Shown piece by piece: positions 1 through 8,475 of a DNA stretch of 64,000 nucleotides. Numbering within the stretch: the stretch's first letter is position 1; every line of letters begins with the position of its first letter. The position numbers and the translations under genes are program-made. This DNA comes from Rubrivivax sp. GTDB lineage: Bacteria; Pseudomonadota; Gammaproteobacteria; Burkholderiales; Burkholderiaceae_C. The stretch covers positions 62,001 through 126,000 of the forward strand of contig JAIXWM010000008.1 in assembly GCA_027491255.1 (NCBI GenBank). Direction: 5' to 3'. Below the pieces are notes generated by a model, which was given only the letters and a program-made list of their open reading frames with translations, made no database searches and was not told where the DNA came from.

Positions 1-52
1 TGGGTGGTGCGCGGCGTCCTGCACAGGGGACGTCACGCGTCGCCCGCGGCGC

Positions 53-790
53 TCACCTGGCGCCGTTTTCCGTGACCATGGCGTCGAATGCGTCCACCTT
101 GGCAAACAGCGCGGGTCGCACGCGGTTGAATTTGCTCTCGTCGAAGACCAGGTACTTCTTGCGCGCCACCGCCATCACCTGTTTCTTGACGACTGCCTCA
201 TGCATGTAGGAGCAGGTCACGCCCCGCTTGATATCCACCCCGCCGGCTGAAATGAATGCCTTGTGGACACCGTAGCGCGAAAGGCCGTCACCGCCCACAC
301 CGAATACGGCATCGAGACCGGAAAAGGATGAGGACGCGGGATGGTATTGACCCCCGAGGAGGATCATCTGAACCCTCGGCTTTTTCGCCAGCCAGTTGGC
401 GACATTCAGCGAGTAGCAGATCACCGTCAACGTCAGGTCGTTGGGGATCAGTCGCGCCAGGTTGTCCAGGGTGGTGCCGCAATCGATGAAGATGGTGTCA
501 TCCGGTTGGATCAGCGCCAGCGCATGCTCGCAGGCGCGTGCCTTGGACTCGGCGTTGCTGCCGGCTTCCTGCTGCAGATCGAATGCAGAGGTCCCCTCGG
601 GCGAGGCGGCCGGCAGAATGTATCCGCCGTAGTATGAGAAGCGTTCGCCGTGCGCTGCCAGCGTTCGACGCACGGTCATTTCCGACACGCCGAGCAGCGC
701 GGCTGCGTCGCGCAATCGGAGCACGCCCTTATGGGCCAGGCGCTGCTCGATCAAAGCCAGCCGTTCTGCCTTGCGTGTGCTGGCTTTCAT
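53..790 (-). CDS. DeoR-family transcriptional regulator
   Basis: A 245-residue protein with the DeoR layout. An N-terminal winged helix-turn-helix spans about residues 5-60 (recognition helix around GVSEMTVRR). A C-terminal sugar-phosphate sensor domain of the DeoRC/isomerase type follows, with the phosphate-loop-like segments FIDCGTTLDNLA and LLGGQY. Family members usually repress a neighbouring catabolic operon and are released by a phosphorylated intermediate. It is divergent from the amidohydrolase at 926, so that gene is the obvious target; no operator was identified in the 135-bp gap. GC content and codon choice look slightly less extreme here than in the rest of the window. Confidence 0.88.
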   Translation of the reverse strand: MKASTRKAERLALIEQRLAHKGVLRLRDAAALLGVSEMTVRRTLAAHGERFSYYGGYILPAASPEGTSAFDLQQEAGSNAESKARACEHALALIQPDDTIFIDCGTTLDNLARLIPNDLTLTVICYSLNVANWLAKKPRVQMILLGGQYHPASSSFSGLDAVFGVGGDGLSRYGVHKAFISAGGVDIKRGVTCSYMHEAVVKKQVMAVARKKYLVFDESKFNRVRPALFAKVDAFDAMVTENGAR

Positions 791-925
791 GCGATCGGTC
801 GGTTCGGAGGCTTGGCGGAAACTGTTTGAATTTTCTCAGATGTGCGGGTGTGGGCCGGACCGGGCAGGCGCTGCGAGCCGGCTGGTTTGGCCGCGCCGAC
901 ACCTTCGACCCAACGGACTTTCACC

Positions 926-2464
926 ATGTCAAAGAAGCTGGTCTGCGGCAGCCTCGTGCTGCAGGGTTTTCGCAACGATGATTCCCCGGTGGTTCAGCCC
1001 GACCCGGCTGTCCTGGTCGACGGCAGCACCGTCAGCGCGGTCGGTCCGGTCGAGGCGCTGATCCGGGACCACCCGGATGCCGAGCGCGTCGGTGGCCCCG
1101 ACTACGTGGTCGTTCCGGGCTTCGTGAATGCGCACCACCATGTCGGGTTGACCCCGTTGCAGTTGGGATCGCCAGACCACCCGCTCGAATTGTGGTTTGC
1201 GAGCCGTCTGGCTTTGCGCGACGTCGATCTGTACACCGATACCCTGTATTCGTCCTTCGAGATGATCGCCAGTGGTGTCACCACGGTCCAGCACCTGCAC
1301 AGCCGTGCGCCGGGCGGCCCGCAGGACATTCTCCAGGCCGCAGACAAGGTCATCTCCGCCTACCGGGCCATCGGCATGCGCGCCTCCTATTCGATGGCCC
1401 TGCGAGACCAGAATCGGCTCGTCTACGAGGCTGACGAGGACTTTGTCGCCAGGCTGCCCGAGTCGCTGCGCCCGGCCATGGCTGCGTACTTCCGCAAGTT
1501 CACGGTTCCCTTGTCGGTTCAGGTGTCGGTGTTCGAGGAATTGGTGCGGCGCACGCGCGAGGAGGCATTGATCCGGGTGCAATTGGCGCCGTCGAACCTG
1601 CATTGGTTGTCCGACCGGGCGCTGGAGACAGCGGCCGAACTGTCGCAGCGCCATGAGGTGCCGATGCACATGCACCTCCTGGAGACGCCTTACCAGAAGG
1701 CCTATGCGCGCCGTCGCACCGGCGGATCAGCGCTGTCGCACATTCACGCGCTCGGGCTCACAGGCGCCCGGCTGACCATCGGCCACGGTGTCTGGATGAG
1801 TGAGGACGACATCGCCCTTTGCGCCCACACCGGCACGATGGTGTGCCACAACTGCAGTTCCAACTTCAGGCTCAAGAGCGGAACGGCTCCGCTGAACCGC
1901 TTCACGGCCGCCGGCATTCCCGTGGCCATCGGAATCGACGAGGCGGGGATCAACGACGATCGCGACATGCTCCAGGAAATGCGGATGGTCCTGATGGCCC
2001 ACCGTGAGCCCGGGATCGATGCAGCCCACCCCTCACCTGCGGCCGTTTTGCGCATGGCGACCGAGCACGGGGCGGCCACTACGCCTTTCGCAGGTCGGAT
2101 CGGTCAACTGAATCCCGGCATGTGCGCCGACCTGGTGCTCTTCGACTGGCGGGCCGTCACCTACCCTCATCAAAGCGCTGCGCTCGGGCTTGCCGAGGTC
2201 CTGGTTCACCGCGCCAAGGCCAGCGCGGTGCGCAGTGTCATGATCGGCGGCGAATGGGTCTATCGGGACGGCCGGTTCACCCGCGTCGACAGGGATGCGG
2301 TGCTGGCTGAAATCGCGCAGCGGTTTGCCAGGCCCTTGAGCGAGGACGAACTTGCCCGGCAGGCCTTGGCCAAGGATGTCCTGCCGCACGTCCGCCGGTT
2401 CTATCGTGATTACCTGGCCGATCTCGGGGATGAACCTCACTACCGAATGAGCGGTCGGCGCTGA
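926..2464 (+). CDS. TRZ/ATZ-type amidohydrolase (putative aminohydrolase/deaminase)
   Basis: A 512-residue metal-dependent hydrolase of the amidohydrolase superfamily, of the group that holds chlorohydrolases, cytosine deaminase and S-adenosylhomocysteine deaminase. Metal ligands are visible in order: the HxH of NAHHHV, the histidine of MHLLET, the histidine of IGHGVW, and the aspartate of GIDEAGINDD. Such enzymes remove an amino group or halide from a heterocycle in the cytosol; the substrate here is unknown. The ATG at 926 is preferred because the frame upstream (from 842) adds 28 residues of non-domain sequence; no strong ribosome-binding site marks either start. It is transcribed away from the DeoR regulator. 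Confidence 0.85.
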   Translation: MSKKLVCGSLVLQGFRNDDSPVVQPDPAVLVDGSTVSAVGPVEALIRDHPDAERVGGPDYVVVPGFVNAHHHVGLTPLQLGSPDHPLELWFASRLALRDVDLYTDTLYSSFEMIASGVTTVQHLHSRAPGGPQDILQAADKVISAYRAIGMRASYSMALRDQNRLVYEADEDFVARLPESLRPAMAAYFRKFTVPLSVQVSVFEELVRRTREEALIRVQLAPSNLHWLSDRALETAAELSQRHEVPMHMHLLETPYQKAYARRRTGGSALSHIHALGLTGARLTIGHGVWMSEDDIALCAHTGTMVCHNCSSNFRLKSGTAPLNRFTAAGIPVAIGIDEAGINDDRDMLQEMRMVLMAHREPGIDAAHPSPAAVLRMATEHGAATTPFAGRIGQLNPGMCADLVLFDWRAVTYPHQSAALGLAEVLVHRAKASAVRSVMIGGEWVYRDGRFTRVDRDAVLAEIAQRFARPLSEDELARQALAKDVLPHVRRFYRDYLADLGDEPHYRMSGRR

Positions 2465-2479
2465 AATGCGGGCCTGGCT

Positions 2480-2735
2480 TCGAGCCTGAACTCCCCCCGG
2501 AGGACGACCGCCCGGCAGCACGACGCAGCCTCCTCCCCTTCGCCCAGGATTGCCATGGCCTGGGCCTGCGTGAACCGCGACTTCCTCATCGATCTTCCTC
2601 GAAGAGGTGGAAGCCTTCATCTTGTTGAACTGTTGCCTTTCAGGGGGGCTTGCGCATGCACAGGCGCGCCGCGGCGCGCGTCATGCGCTCTTCTTCCACG
2701 ACGGCAACAAAGTGGCGCAGGTTTCTCAGTCCCAT
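2480..2735 (-). pseudogene. Decayed LysR-family regulator fragment
   Basis: Reading the minus strand from an ATG at 2735 gives 31 residues beginning MGLRNLRHFVAVVEEE and continuing RAAARLC, the classic LysR N-terminal helix-turn-helix start, before a stop at 2640. Further along the same strand, other frames give GFHLFEEDR (matching the usual LG-x-x-LFER segment) and FTQAQAMAILGEGEEA (matching the LT-x-AG-x-x-x-L linker-helix segment). The gene is therefore frameshifted and truncated; no effector domain remains. The 3' limit is approximate. It lies downstream of the enolase-superfamily gene at 2750 and may once have regulated it or the amidohydrolase. Confidence 0.6.
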
Positions 2736-2749
2736 GGGGGTCCATGGGG

Positions 2750-3955
2750 TCAGGACGCGCTCCAACGCCGGATCGCGTCGCTGCGCCGCTCCAGACCCGG
2801 CTGCAGCCGGCAGCCCAGGCCCGGGCCCGGCGGCACGGTGATGGTGCCGCGGGTCAGCGGCGGTGGCTGGTCCACCAGGTCCTGGTACCAGCCGAAGTAC
2901 ATGCCGCGGGCGATCTCCTGCTCGCGCACGTTGGGCGCGGCCAGGGCCAGGTGCGTGGACGCGGCCAGCGTGACCGGGCCCGAGCAGTCGTGGAAGGCGA
3001 TGGGCAGGCCGCGCGCCTCGGCCAGGGTCGCGGCCTTGCGCGCGAAGGTGATGCCCCCGCCCCAGGTGACGTCGATGATCGGGGTGGCGATCGCGCGGGT
3101 GTCGATCAGCGCCTGCACCTGGCCCAGGCCGCCCAGCGTTTCGCCGCCGGCCAGCGGCGCGCGCGTGGCGGCGGCCAGCGCCGCCAGCTCGCCCGGCCGG
3201 TCCATCCAGATCGGGTCCTCGATCCAGTCCATGCCCAGCGGCTCCAGCGCGGCGCAGATCTTCTTCGCCGCGGTCAGGCCCCACAGGCCGTGCAGCTCGG
3301 CCTTCAGCCGCATGCGCTGCCCGTGCGCCGCCCGCACCTTCTCGAAAGGCTCGAGCCCGCGCTTGAGGTCCTCGGTGGAGATGTCCATGCCATCCACCGC
3401 CCCGGCGGCCAGGTCGAAGGGCCAGATCTTCATCGACGAGATGCCCATCTCGAGCAGCGAGGCCGCCAGCTCGTCGGCGCGGTGCAGGAAGGCGTCCAGG
3501 TCCTCGTAGCGGCGGCCGGCGCCGGCCGGGCCGCCGAGGCCGAAGTTCTCGGGCCGCACGGCCGAGGTCTTGGACACGTAGCTCGGCCCGGCGCAGGTGT
3601 TGTAGACGGGGATCGAAGCGCGCGTAGCGCCGCCCAGGCAGTCGACCAGCGGCCGCCCCGTCGCCTGGCCGAGCAGGTCCCACAGCGCGACGTCCACCGC
3701 CGACAGTGCCCGCATCTCGGCCCCGGTGCCGCAGAAACCCACATAAGGCCGCATGCGGCGGTTCAGGTGCTCGACGCGCTGCGGGTCCTCGCCGAGCACC
3801 ATGGGCGCGATGCGGTCGTGCACGTCGGCCTCGGCCGCCGCCGCGCCGAACCAGGTCTCGCCCAGGCCCGTCAGCCCCTCGTCGGTGTGCACGCGCACCC
3901 ACAGCAGGTTCGGGTGCTCGCCCAGGCGCAGGGTCTCGATGGCGGTGATCTTCAT
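2750..3955 (-). CDS. Mandelate racemase/muconate lactonizing enzyme family protein
   Basis: A 401-residue enolase-superfamily enzyme. The N-terminal capping domain (starting MKITAIETL) is followed by a barrel whose metal-ligand strands can be read as AELHG, WIEDP and GGETLGG, with a lysine in SSMKIWP and a late histidine in AFHDCSG. These enzymes abstract a proton alpha to a carboxylate, typically for acid-sugar dehydration or racemisation. The substrate cannot be read from the sequence. The start at 3955 begins the conserved domain; upstream frame residues are not domain-like. The gene is isolated, between a decayed LysR gene and a transposase remnant, which suggests a rearranged locus. Confidence 0.85.
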   Translation of the reverse strand: MKITAIETLRLGEHPNLLWVRVHTDEGLTGLGETWFGAAAAEADVHDRIAPMVLGEDPQRVEHLNRRMRPYVGFCGTGAEMRALSAVDVALWDLLGQATGRPLVDCLGGATRASIPVYNTCAGPSYVSKTSAVRPENFGLGGPAGAGRRYEDLDAFLHRADELAASLLEMGISSMKIWPFDLAAGAVDGMDISTEDLKRGLEPFEKVRAAHGQRMRLKAELHGLWGLTAAKKICAALEPLGMDWIEDPIWMDRPGELAALAAATRAPLAGGETLGGLGQVQALIDTRAIATPIIDVTWGGGITFARKAATLAEARGLPIAFHDCSGPVTLAASTHLALAAPNVREQEIARGMYFGWYQDLVDQPPPLTRGTITVPPGPGLGCRLQPGLERRSDAIRRWSAS

Positions 3956-4400
3956 GGCAGCCGTCGTGGTCGATCGAAAGCCTGGGATCTTGCCTTGCGC
4001 CGCAGCGCATGGCAAGGCGCGGGGCGGCCCGCGGGCCCGCCCTTCACCATCCCGGCCCATCGACCCGGGGGCATCGTCGACTAGGCCAGGACGGGGGTTT
4101 CGGTGCTGGCGCTCGAGCGTGGTCCCGGTGTGCGCTGCCCCACCGCGTGGCTGCTGAACCAGACGATCCATCGCGCCATGGCCGACCGGGAGGCCGCCCG
4201 CCTGCGGGACGTCGAGGCGCCGCTGCACGGTGCCTCCCAAGGTGGAGCGCCCGCCGGCGGCCAGACGGGCCGCGGCTCGCAGGACAAGGTGCCGTTCGCG
4301 GCGGCGCTGTCGCTGGACGAAACCGGTCGCACGGACCCTCTATAGTCCCCACGGTCGCGGTGCTTGCGCCGTGCACTGCCGTTCACCGCGGCTCTCGAAG
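3956..4400. other. Gene-free 445-bp interval holding a transposase remnant
   Basis: This gap separates two divergent catabolic genes and must carry both of their promoters. Its middle (4103-4345) encodes a piece of an IS1595-like transposase. No clean -35/-10 pair, operator palindrome or terminator was recognised in the remainder. Confidence 0.5.
4103..4345 (+). pseudogene. IS1595-like transposase fragment
   Basis: The plus-strand reading frame contains the segment TAWLLNQTIHRAMADRE, followed by GRGSQDKVPFAAALSLDE. Both resemble the middle of IS1595-superfamily transposases, where a TAW-x-x-x-x-I-x-x-AM helix precedes the VDD-x-Y-x-GG catalytic strand and the GRG-x-x-NKV-P-F segment. Here the catalytic strand reads VEAPLHG, so the active site is lost, and both ends of the protein are missing. 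No terminal inverted repeats or target duplication were recognised. This is a remnant of an insertion event next to two enolase-superfamily loci. Confidence 0.5.
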
Positions 4401-5561
4401 ATGCGCCAGGACGAACCCAACCCCCTGCCCACCTTTGCCGACCTGCGTGCCGCAGCCAGGCAACGGCTGCCCCGCGTCGTCTTCGACTTCATCGACGGTG
4501 CCGCCGGACGCGAGGTCGGGTTGATGCGCAACACGGCGATCTTCGACGCGGTGGCCCTGATGCCGCGCGTGCTCGTCGACCCACCGGTGGGCGACCTCAC
4601 GGTGCGGCTGCTGGGGCAGGAGCTGGGCTTCCCCTTCGGTTGCGCGCCGATGGGGATGTGCAACCTGGCCGGCCCCGGCACCGACCTCGCCCTGGCGGAC
4701 GCGGCCGCGCGCGGCCGCTTCCCGCTGGGGGTGTCGACGGCCGGCTCCACGGCGGTGGAGGTGCTGATGGAGCGTTCGCAGGGGCGGGCCTGGTTCCAGC
4801 TCTACGTGAACGGCTCGGTGGACGAGGCGCTGGCGCTGGCCGACCGGGCGGCCGCGGCGCAGTGCGAGGTGCTCACGCTCACCGTGGACACGCCGCGCAC
4901 CGGCAACCGGCCGCGCGACACCCGCAACGGGTTCCGCACGCCCTTTCGCATGGGGCTGCGGCACTTCGTCGACTTCGCGCTGCATCCGCGCTGGTCGCTG
5001 GGCACCCTGGCCGCGGGCGCGCCGCGCATGGTGCACTTCGACGGCCTGCGCCCGGGCGGCTACGACCGCACCGCGCCGCGCCGCGGCGCCAACTGGGAAT
5101 TCCTGGCGCGGCTGCGCGAGCGTTGGCCGCGCCGGCTCGTCGTCAAGGGAGTGCTCAACCCCGAGGATGCGCAACGCCTGCAGGCCCTGGGCGTCGACGC
5201 GCTGCAGGTGTCCAACCACGGCGCGCGCCAGCTCGACGCGGCGCTGACGCCGCTGGGGGCCCTGCCCGCGATCCGCGCCGCGGTCGGGCCGGACTTCCCG
5301 CTGATCCTGGACGGCGGCGTGCGCCAGGGCGAGGACGTCGTCAAGGCCCTGGCCTGCGGCGCCGACTTCGTGATGCTGGGGCGCCCCTTCCTGTACGCCG
5401 CGGCGGCGCGCGGCCTGCCCGGCGTCAACGCCCTGGTCGACACGCTGGCCGACGACATCCGCATCGCGCTGGCCCAGCTCGGGCTGGCGTCGGTGGTCGA
5501 GGTCGGGCCGCAGGTGCTGGCGGCCTCGGCGCTGACGGCGCCGCGCGACATCCTGGCCTGA
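4401..5561 (+). CDS. FMN-dependent alpha-hydroxy-acid dehydrogenase
   Basis: A 386-residue member of the L-lactate dehydrogenase / mandelate dehydrogenase / glycolate oxidase family. The N-terminus has the typical FDFIDGAAG segment, and the FMN site and active-site strand read VSNHGARQLDAA with the catalytic His-Gly-x-Arg. The C-terminal phosphate-binding part reads LDGGVRQGEDVVKALACGAD followed by GRPFLYA. The family oxidises L-2-hydroxy acids to 2-oxo acids and passes electrons to quinone or oxygen. The ATG at 4401 starts just ahead of the conserved domain. Adjacency to an enolase-superfamily enzyme (5613) and a Bug receptor (6878) suggests one unit for a hydroxy-acid or sugar-acid. Confidence 0.88.
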   Translation: MRQDEPNPLPTFADLRAAARQRLPRVVFDFIDGAAGREVGLMRNTAIFDAVALMPRVLVDPPVGDLTVRLLGQELGFPFGCAPMGMCNLAGPGTDLALADAAARGRFPLGVSTAGSTAVEVLMERSQGRAWFQLYVNGSVDEALALADRAAAAQCEVLTLTVDTPRTGNRPRDTRNGFRTPFRMGLRHFVDFALHPRWSLGTLAAGAPRMVHFDGLRPGGYDRTAPRRGANWEFLARLRERWPRRLVVKGVLNPEDAQRLQALGVDALQVSNHGARQLDAALTPLGALPAIRAAVGPDFPLILDGGVRQGEDVVKALACGADFVMLGRPFLYAAAARGLPGVNALVDTLADDIRIALAQLGLASVVEVGPQVLAASALTAPRDILA

Positions 5562-5612
5562 CGCGCGCGCCTGCGCCCGCCCAGCGACGTTCTCCCCAAC
5601 CCCTTTCGAACC

Positions 5613-6734
5613 ATGACCACCCACATCGACCGCCTGGAATGTTGGGTGCTGCGCGCGCCCATCGCCGAACCTGTGGCCAACGCCTTCGGCGCCATGACCA
5701 ACCGGCCCGCGGTCTTCCTGCGCCTGAAGGCGAGCGACGGCGCCTTCGGCTGGGGCGAGGTGTTCAGCAACTTTCCGCAGGTGGGTGCGGAGCACCGGGG
5801 GCGGCTGGCCGCGAGCATCTTCGCCCCGCTGCTCAAGGGCTTCGCGGCGGACGAGCCGCAGGCGGTTCGCGACATGCTCGAGCAGCGCACCCGCCCGATG
5901 GCCATCCAGTGCGGCGAGCCCGGGCCCTTCGCGCAGATCACCGGGGCCGTCGACCAGGCGATGTGGGACATGGCCGCGCGGCGCGCCGCGGTGCCGCTGT
6001 GGAAACACCTGGGGGGCCGCCACGGCAGGGTGCGCGTCTATGCCAGCGGGATCGGGCCGGACAAGGTGGCCGAGGTGATGCTCGCCCGGCGCGACGAGGG
6101 CTACTGCGCCTTCAAGCTCAAGGTCGGCTTCTCACCGGAGCGCGACCTGGCCAACCTGAAGGCCGCACGCGAGGCGCTGGGCAACGAGGCGGTGATCATG
6201 TGCGATGCGAACCAGGCTTGGCAGCCGTCGAACGCGGCCGAGCGCATCGCGGCCCTGGCCCCGTACCGGCCCTACTGGATCGAAGAGCCGATCGGCGCCG
6301 ACCAGCCCCATGCGGCCTGGTCGGCCCTGGCGCGGGCCAGCGCCGTGCCGCTGGCCGCCGGTGAGAACCTGCGCGGTGAAGCGGCCTTCAGCGAGGCCGT
6401 GGAGGCCGGCTACCTGCGCTTCGTGCAGCCGGACGTCGGCAAGTGGGGCGGCATCGGCGGCGGCCTGTCCGTGGCGCGGCAGGCGCGTGCCCGGGGCGTG
6501 ACCTATTGTCCGCATTGGTTGGCCGGTGGGGTGGGGCTGGCGGCCTCCATGCACGCCTTGGCCGGGGCCGGCTTCGACGACGGCTGGGCCGAGGTCGATG
6601 CGAACCCGAACCCGTTGCGCCAGCGCGTCTTTCCCTTCGTGATCGAGGACGGCCACGCGGTGTTGCCCGAGCGTCCGGGGCTGGGCGTGGAGCCTGACCT
6701 GCAGCAACTGGCCGAGTTCATCGTGCAGGCCTGA
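5613..6734 (+). CDS. Mandelate racemase/muconate lactonizing enzyme family protein
   Basis: A 373-residue enolase-superfamily enzyme, more like the mandelate racemase/muconate cycloisomerase branch than the protein at 2750. It shows a KxK pair (FKLKVGF), metal-ligand strands MCDANQ, WIEEPI and AAGENL, and a later CPHWLAGGVG that supplies a histidine. It lies 51 bp after the FMN-dehydrogenase gene and ahead of a Bug receptor in the same direction. Racemisation or dehydration of a hydroxy acid before or after the FMN enzyme is plausible, but the substrate is unknown. Its stop codon lies in a tandem 8-bp repeat (6728-6751). Confidence 0.87.
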   Translation: MTTHIDRLECWVLRAPIAEPVANAFGAMTNRPAVFLRLKASDGAFGWGEVFSNFPQVGAEHRGRLAASIFAPLLKGFAADEPQAVRDMLEQRTRPMAIQCGEPGPFAQITGAVDQAMWDMAARRAAVPLWKHLGGRHGRVRVYASGIGPDKVAEVMLARRDEGYCAFKLKVGFSPERDLANLKAAREALGNEAVIMCDANQAWQPSNAAERIAALAPYRPYWIEEPIGADQPHAAWSALARASAVPLAAGENLRGEAAFSEAVEAGYLRFVQPDVGKWGGIGGGLSVARQARARGVTYCPHWLAGGVGLAASMHALAGAGFDDGWAEVDANPNPLRQRVFPFVIEDGHAVLPERPGLGVEPDLQQLAEFIVQA

Positions 6735-6751
6735 GGGCCTGAGGGCCTGAG
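6728..6751. repeat. Three tandem copies of GGCCTGAG spanning a stop codon
   Basis: Three perfect copies of the 8-bp unit GGCCTGAG cover the end of the enolase-superfamily gene. Each copy carries a TGA. Because the unit length is not a multiple of three, the three TGA codons fall in three different reading frames. Confidence 0.8.
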
Positions 6752-6877
6752 CCGCGCAGGCGAAACGCGGCCGCGCTCCGCGCGCGTAGGCACCGGTCCA
6801 CAATGCAGGCGCGCATGCGCTGTTCGGTGCCAGCTCCGCCGCCGCGCGGTCGATTGAAGCTCTTCGAAGGAGACGCC

Positions 6878-7903
6878 ATGAGGTCTTTCAAGCTCCAGGC
6901 CACGAAGGCGGCCGGGTGTGGGTCCCGCGCCCGGCGCGCATGCGGCGCGGCCCTCGGCGCGCTGCTGGCCCTGGGGGTGCTGTCGGCGCCGCTGTCGGCG
7001 GCTGCCGCTTTCCCCGACAAGCCCATCCGCCTGGTCGTGCCCTTCCCGCCCGGGGGGGCGGTCGACTTCTTCGCGCGCGTGGTCCAGCCGGCCTTGTCCG
7101 AAGCGCTCGGCCAGCCGATCGTGATCGAGAACAGAGGCGGCGCCGGCGGCATGGTGGGCGCCGGCGCGGTGGCGCAGGCGCCGGCCGACGGCCACACCCT
7201 GCTGCTCGGCAACATCGCCTCGCTCGCGATCAATGTGGGCATCTACCCCAAGATGCCCTACGACCCGCGCAAGGACTTCACGCACATCGTGCGCACCGTC
7301 GACGTGCATTACGTGATGGCCGTGCACCCCTCGGTGCCGGCCCGCACGGTGACGGAGTTCATCGCCCATGCCAAGGCGCAGGGCGGCAAGCTCGCCTACG
7401 GCAGCGCCGGCAACGGCAGCCTGCCGCACCTGGGCACCGAGTTGTTCAAGTCGATGACCGGCACCCAGATGACGCACGTGCCCTACAAGGGGGGCGGCCC
7501 GATGGTGACCGACCTCCTGGGCGGCCAGATCCAGCTCGCGATCGGCGACCAGGCCAACCTGATGCCCCACGTGCAGACCGGCAAGCTGCGCGCCTTGGCG
7601 GTGGCCACGGCGCGGCGCTCGTCCAGCCTGCCCGACATCCCGACCGTCGCCGAGACCCTGCCGGGTTTCGAGGCCACGGCGTGGCAGGGTCTGGTCGGCC
7701 CGGCAGGGCTGCCGCCCGAGGTCACGCGCAAGCTCAACGAGGCCTTCAACCGGGTGATGGCCCTGCCCGCGGTGCGGGACAAGCTGCTGGCGGCCGGCCT
7801 GGTGCCCGTGGGCGGCACGCCCGAGCAGTTCAACCGCTTCATCGACAGCGAGATCGTCAAGTGGACCCGCACGGCCAAGGAAGTGGGCGCGACCGCGGAC
7901 TGA
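6878..7903 (+). CDS. Bug-family tripartite tricarboxylate transporter receptor
   Basis: A 341-residue periplasmic solute-binding protein. A signal peptide runs to about residue 40 (hydrophobic stretch rich in A and L, ending SAAAAF). The mature Bug fold starts PDKPIRLVVPFPPGG and continues with the LGQPIVIENRGGAGG signature. Bug proteins bind small carboxylates between two lobes and work with TctA/TctB membrane proteins, neither of which is in this window. The ATG at 6878 follows a good ribosome-binding site (GAAGGAGA at 6866-6873) and begins the signal peptide, so it is preferred over the upstream in-frame ATG at 6803. It lies downstream of the FMN dehydrogenase and enolase-superfamily genes and is probably their substrate receptor. 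Confidence 0.9.
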   Translation: MRSFKLQATKAAGCGSRARRACGAALGALLALGVLSAPLSAAAAFPDKPIRLVVPFPPGGAVDFFARVVQPALSEALGQPIVIENRGGAGGMVGAGAVAQAPADGHTLLLGNIASLAINVGIYPKMPYDPRKDFTHIVRTVDVHYVMAVHPSVPARTVTEFIAHAKAQGGKLAYGSAGNGSLPHLGTELFKSMTGTQMTHVPYKGGGPMVTDLLGGQIQLAIGDQANLMPHVQTGKLRALAVATARRSSSLPDIPTVAETLPGFEATAWQGLVGPAGLPPEVTRKLNEAFNRVMALPAVRDKLLAAGLVPVGGTPEQFNRFIDSEIVKWTRTAKEVGATAD

Positions 7904-7958
7904 TCGCACCCGACCCGACCCGGCCCGCCCCGGCCCCGCCTGGCCGGCGGCCCCGCTC

Positions 7959-8327
7959 TCAGCCGCTGACGCGGTAGTCCGAGGTGCCCACCTTCTCGCG
8001 CAAGGTGGCCGCCAGCGCCAGGCGGCGCTCGGCGGCCGCGGGCGAGCCGTCGAACCGGGCCGCGGCCTGGGCCATCGCCCCGGTGAAGCGCCCGCGCTGG
8101 GCCTCGTCGGTGAAGAAGAACACGCGCGCATGCGTCCAGTCGGCGCCCGGGTCTTCTGGGCGGATCGCGAGCATGTGGGCGAAGACGCCGGCTTCATGGG
8201 CAATGGCGTCGATGGGCTCGACGGCCTCGCGCAGGTAGCGCTCGTAGGCGTCCTCCTGGCCGGGGAAGACGCGAACCTTGAAGGCTCGGGCCAGACAGAC
8301 GGCGACGGGACCGGCGGGGATGTTCAT
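7959..8327 (-). CDS. Small ABM-like (dimeric alpha/beta barrel) protein
   Basis: A 122-residue protein resembling the antibiotic-biosynthesis-monooxygenase fold: a first strand AFKVRVFPGQ, a helix EDAYERYLREAV, then AGVFAHMLA and a tryptophan-containing strand followed by ARVFFFTD. Members act as cofactor-free oxygenases or as small isomerase-like helpers. No catalytic assignment can be made here. It is the last gene of a minus-strand series that begins at 11703, but an intergenic repeat (8341-8466) separates it from the nitrilase gene upstream. The start at 8327 is the first domain-compatible ATG. Confidence 0.62.
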   Translation of the reverse strand: MNIPAGPVAVCLARAFKVRVFPGQEDAYERYLREAVEPIDAIAHEAGVFAHMLAIRPEDPGADWTHARVFFFTDEAQRGRFTGAMAQAAARFDGSPAAAERRLALAATLREKVGTSDYRVSG

Positions 8328-8340
8328 GGGGATGCTCTCA

Positions 8341-8385
8341 AGGAAACGCAGGGCCGTCCCAAGGTTCCTTGCGCCCCCTTGGGGG
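8341..8385 (+). repeat. 45-bp intergenic repeat, copy 1
   Basis: This copy matches 8422-8466 at 43 of 45 positions. It contains a short CCAAGG...CCTTGG stem. Repeats of this C/T-G-rich palindromic type are common between genes in Comamonadaceae-like genomes. It lies between the nitrilase and ABM-like genes, where it could affect read-through or mRNA decay. Confidence 0.75.
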
Positions 8386-8388
8386 GCC

Positions 8389-8408
8389 GGGCCGGGTATG
8401 CCCGGCCC
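8389..8408. terminator. Strong 8-bp hairpin between the two repeat copies
   Basis: GGGCCGGG-TATG-CCCGGCCC is a perfect inverted repeat with a 4-nt loop. It lacks a U-tract, so it is not a canonical intrinsic terminator, but it is stable enough to pause transcription or protect an mRNA end in the 8328-8475 gap. Confidence 0.4.
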
Positions 8409-8421
8409 TCGGGGGTGGTCC

Positions 8422-8466
8422 AGGAAACGCAGGGCCGCCCCAAGGTTCCTTGTGCCCCCTTGGGGG
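8422..8466 (+). repeat. 45-bp intergenic repeat, copy 2
   Basis: This is the second direct copy of the element at 8341-8385, differing at two positions, 36 bp downstream of the first and separated from it by the GGGCCGGG hairpin. Together they look like a duplicated repetitive extragenic element. Confidence 0.75.
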
Positions 8467-8475
8467 TAGTCATGC

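Noticed and set aside
2555..4084. Long plus-strand open frame of 509 codons opposite the enolase-superfamily gene
   Set aside because: It is antisense to a clear enolase-superfamily gene, is dominated by Arg, Gly, Ala and Gln, and has no recognisable domain. Long shadow frames are expected at this GC content.
4383..6023. 546-codon minus-strand open frame across the FMN dehydrogenase gene
   Set aside because: It is fully antisense to two recognised genes and rich in His, Arg and Gln as expected from the complement of GC-biased codons; no motif was found.
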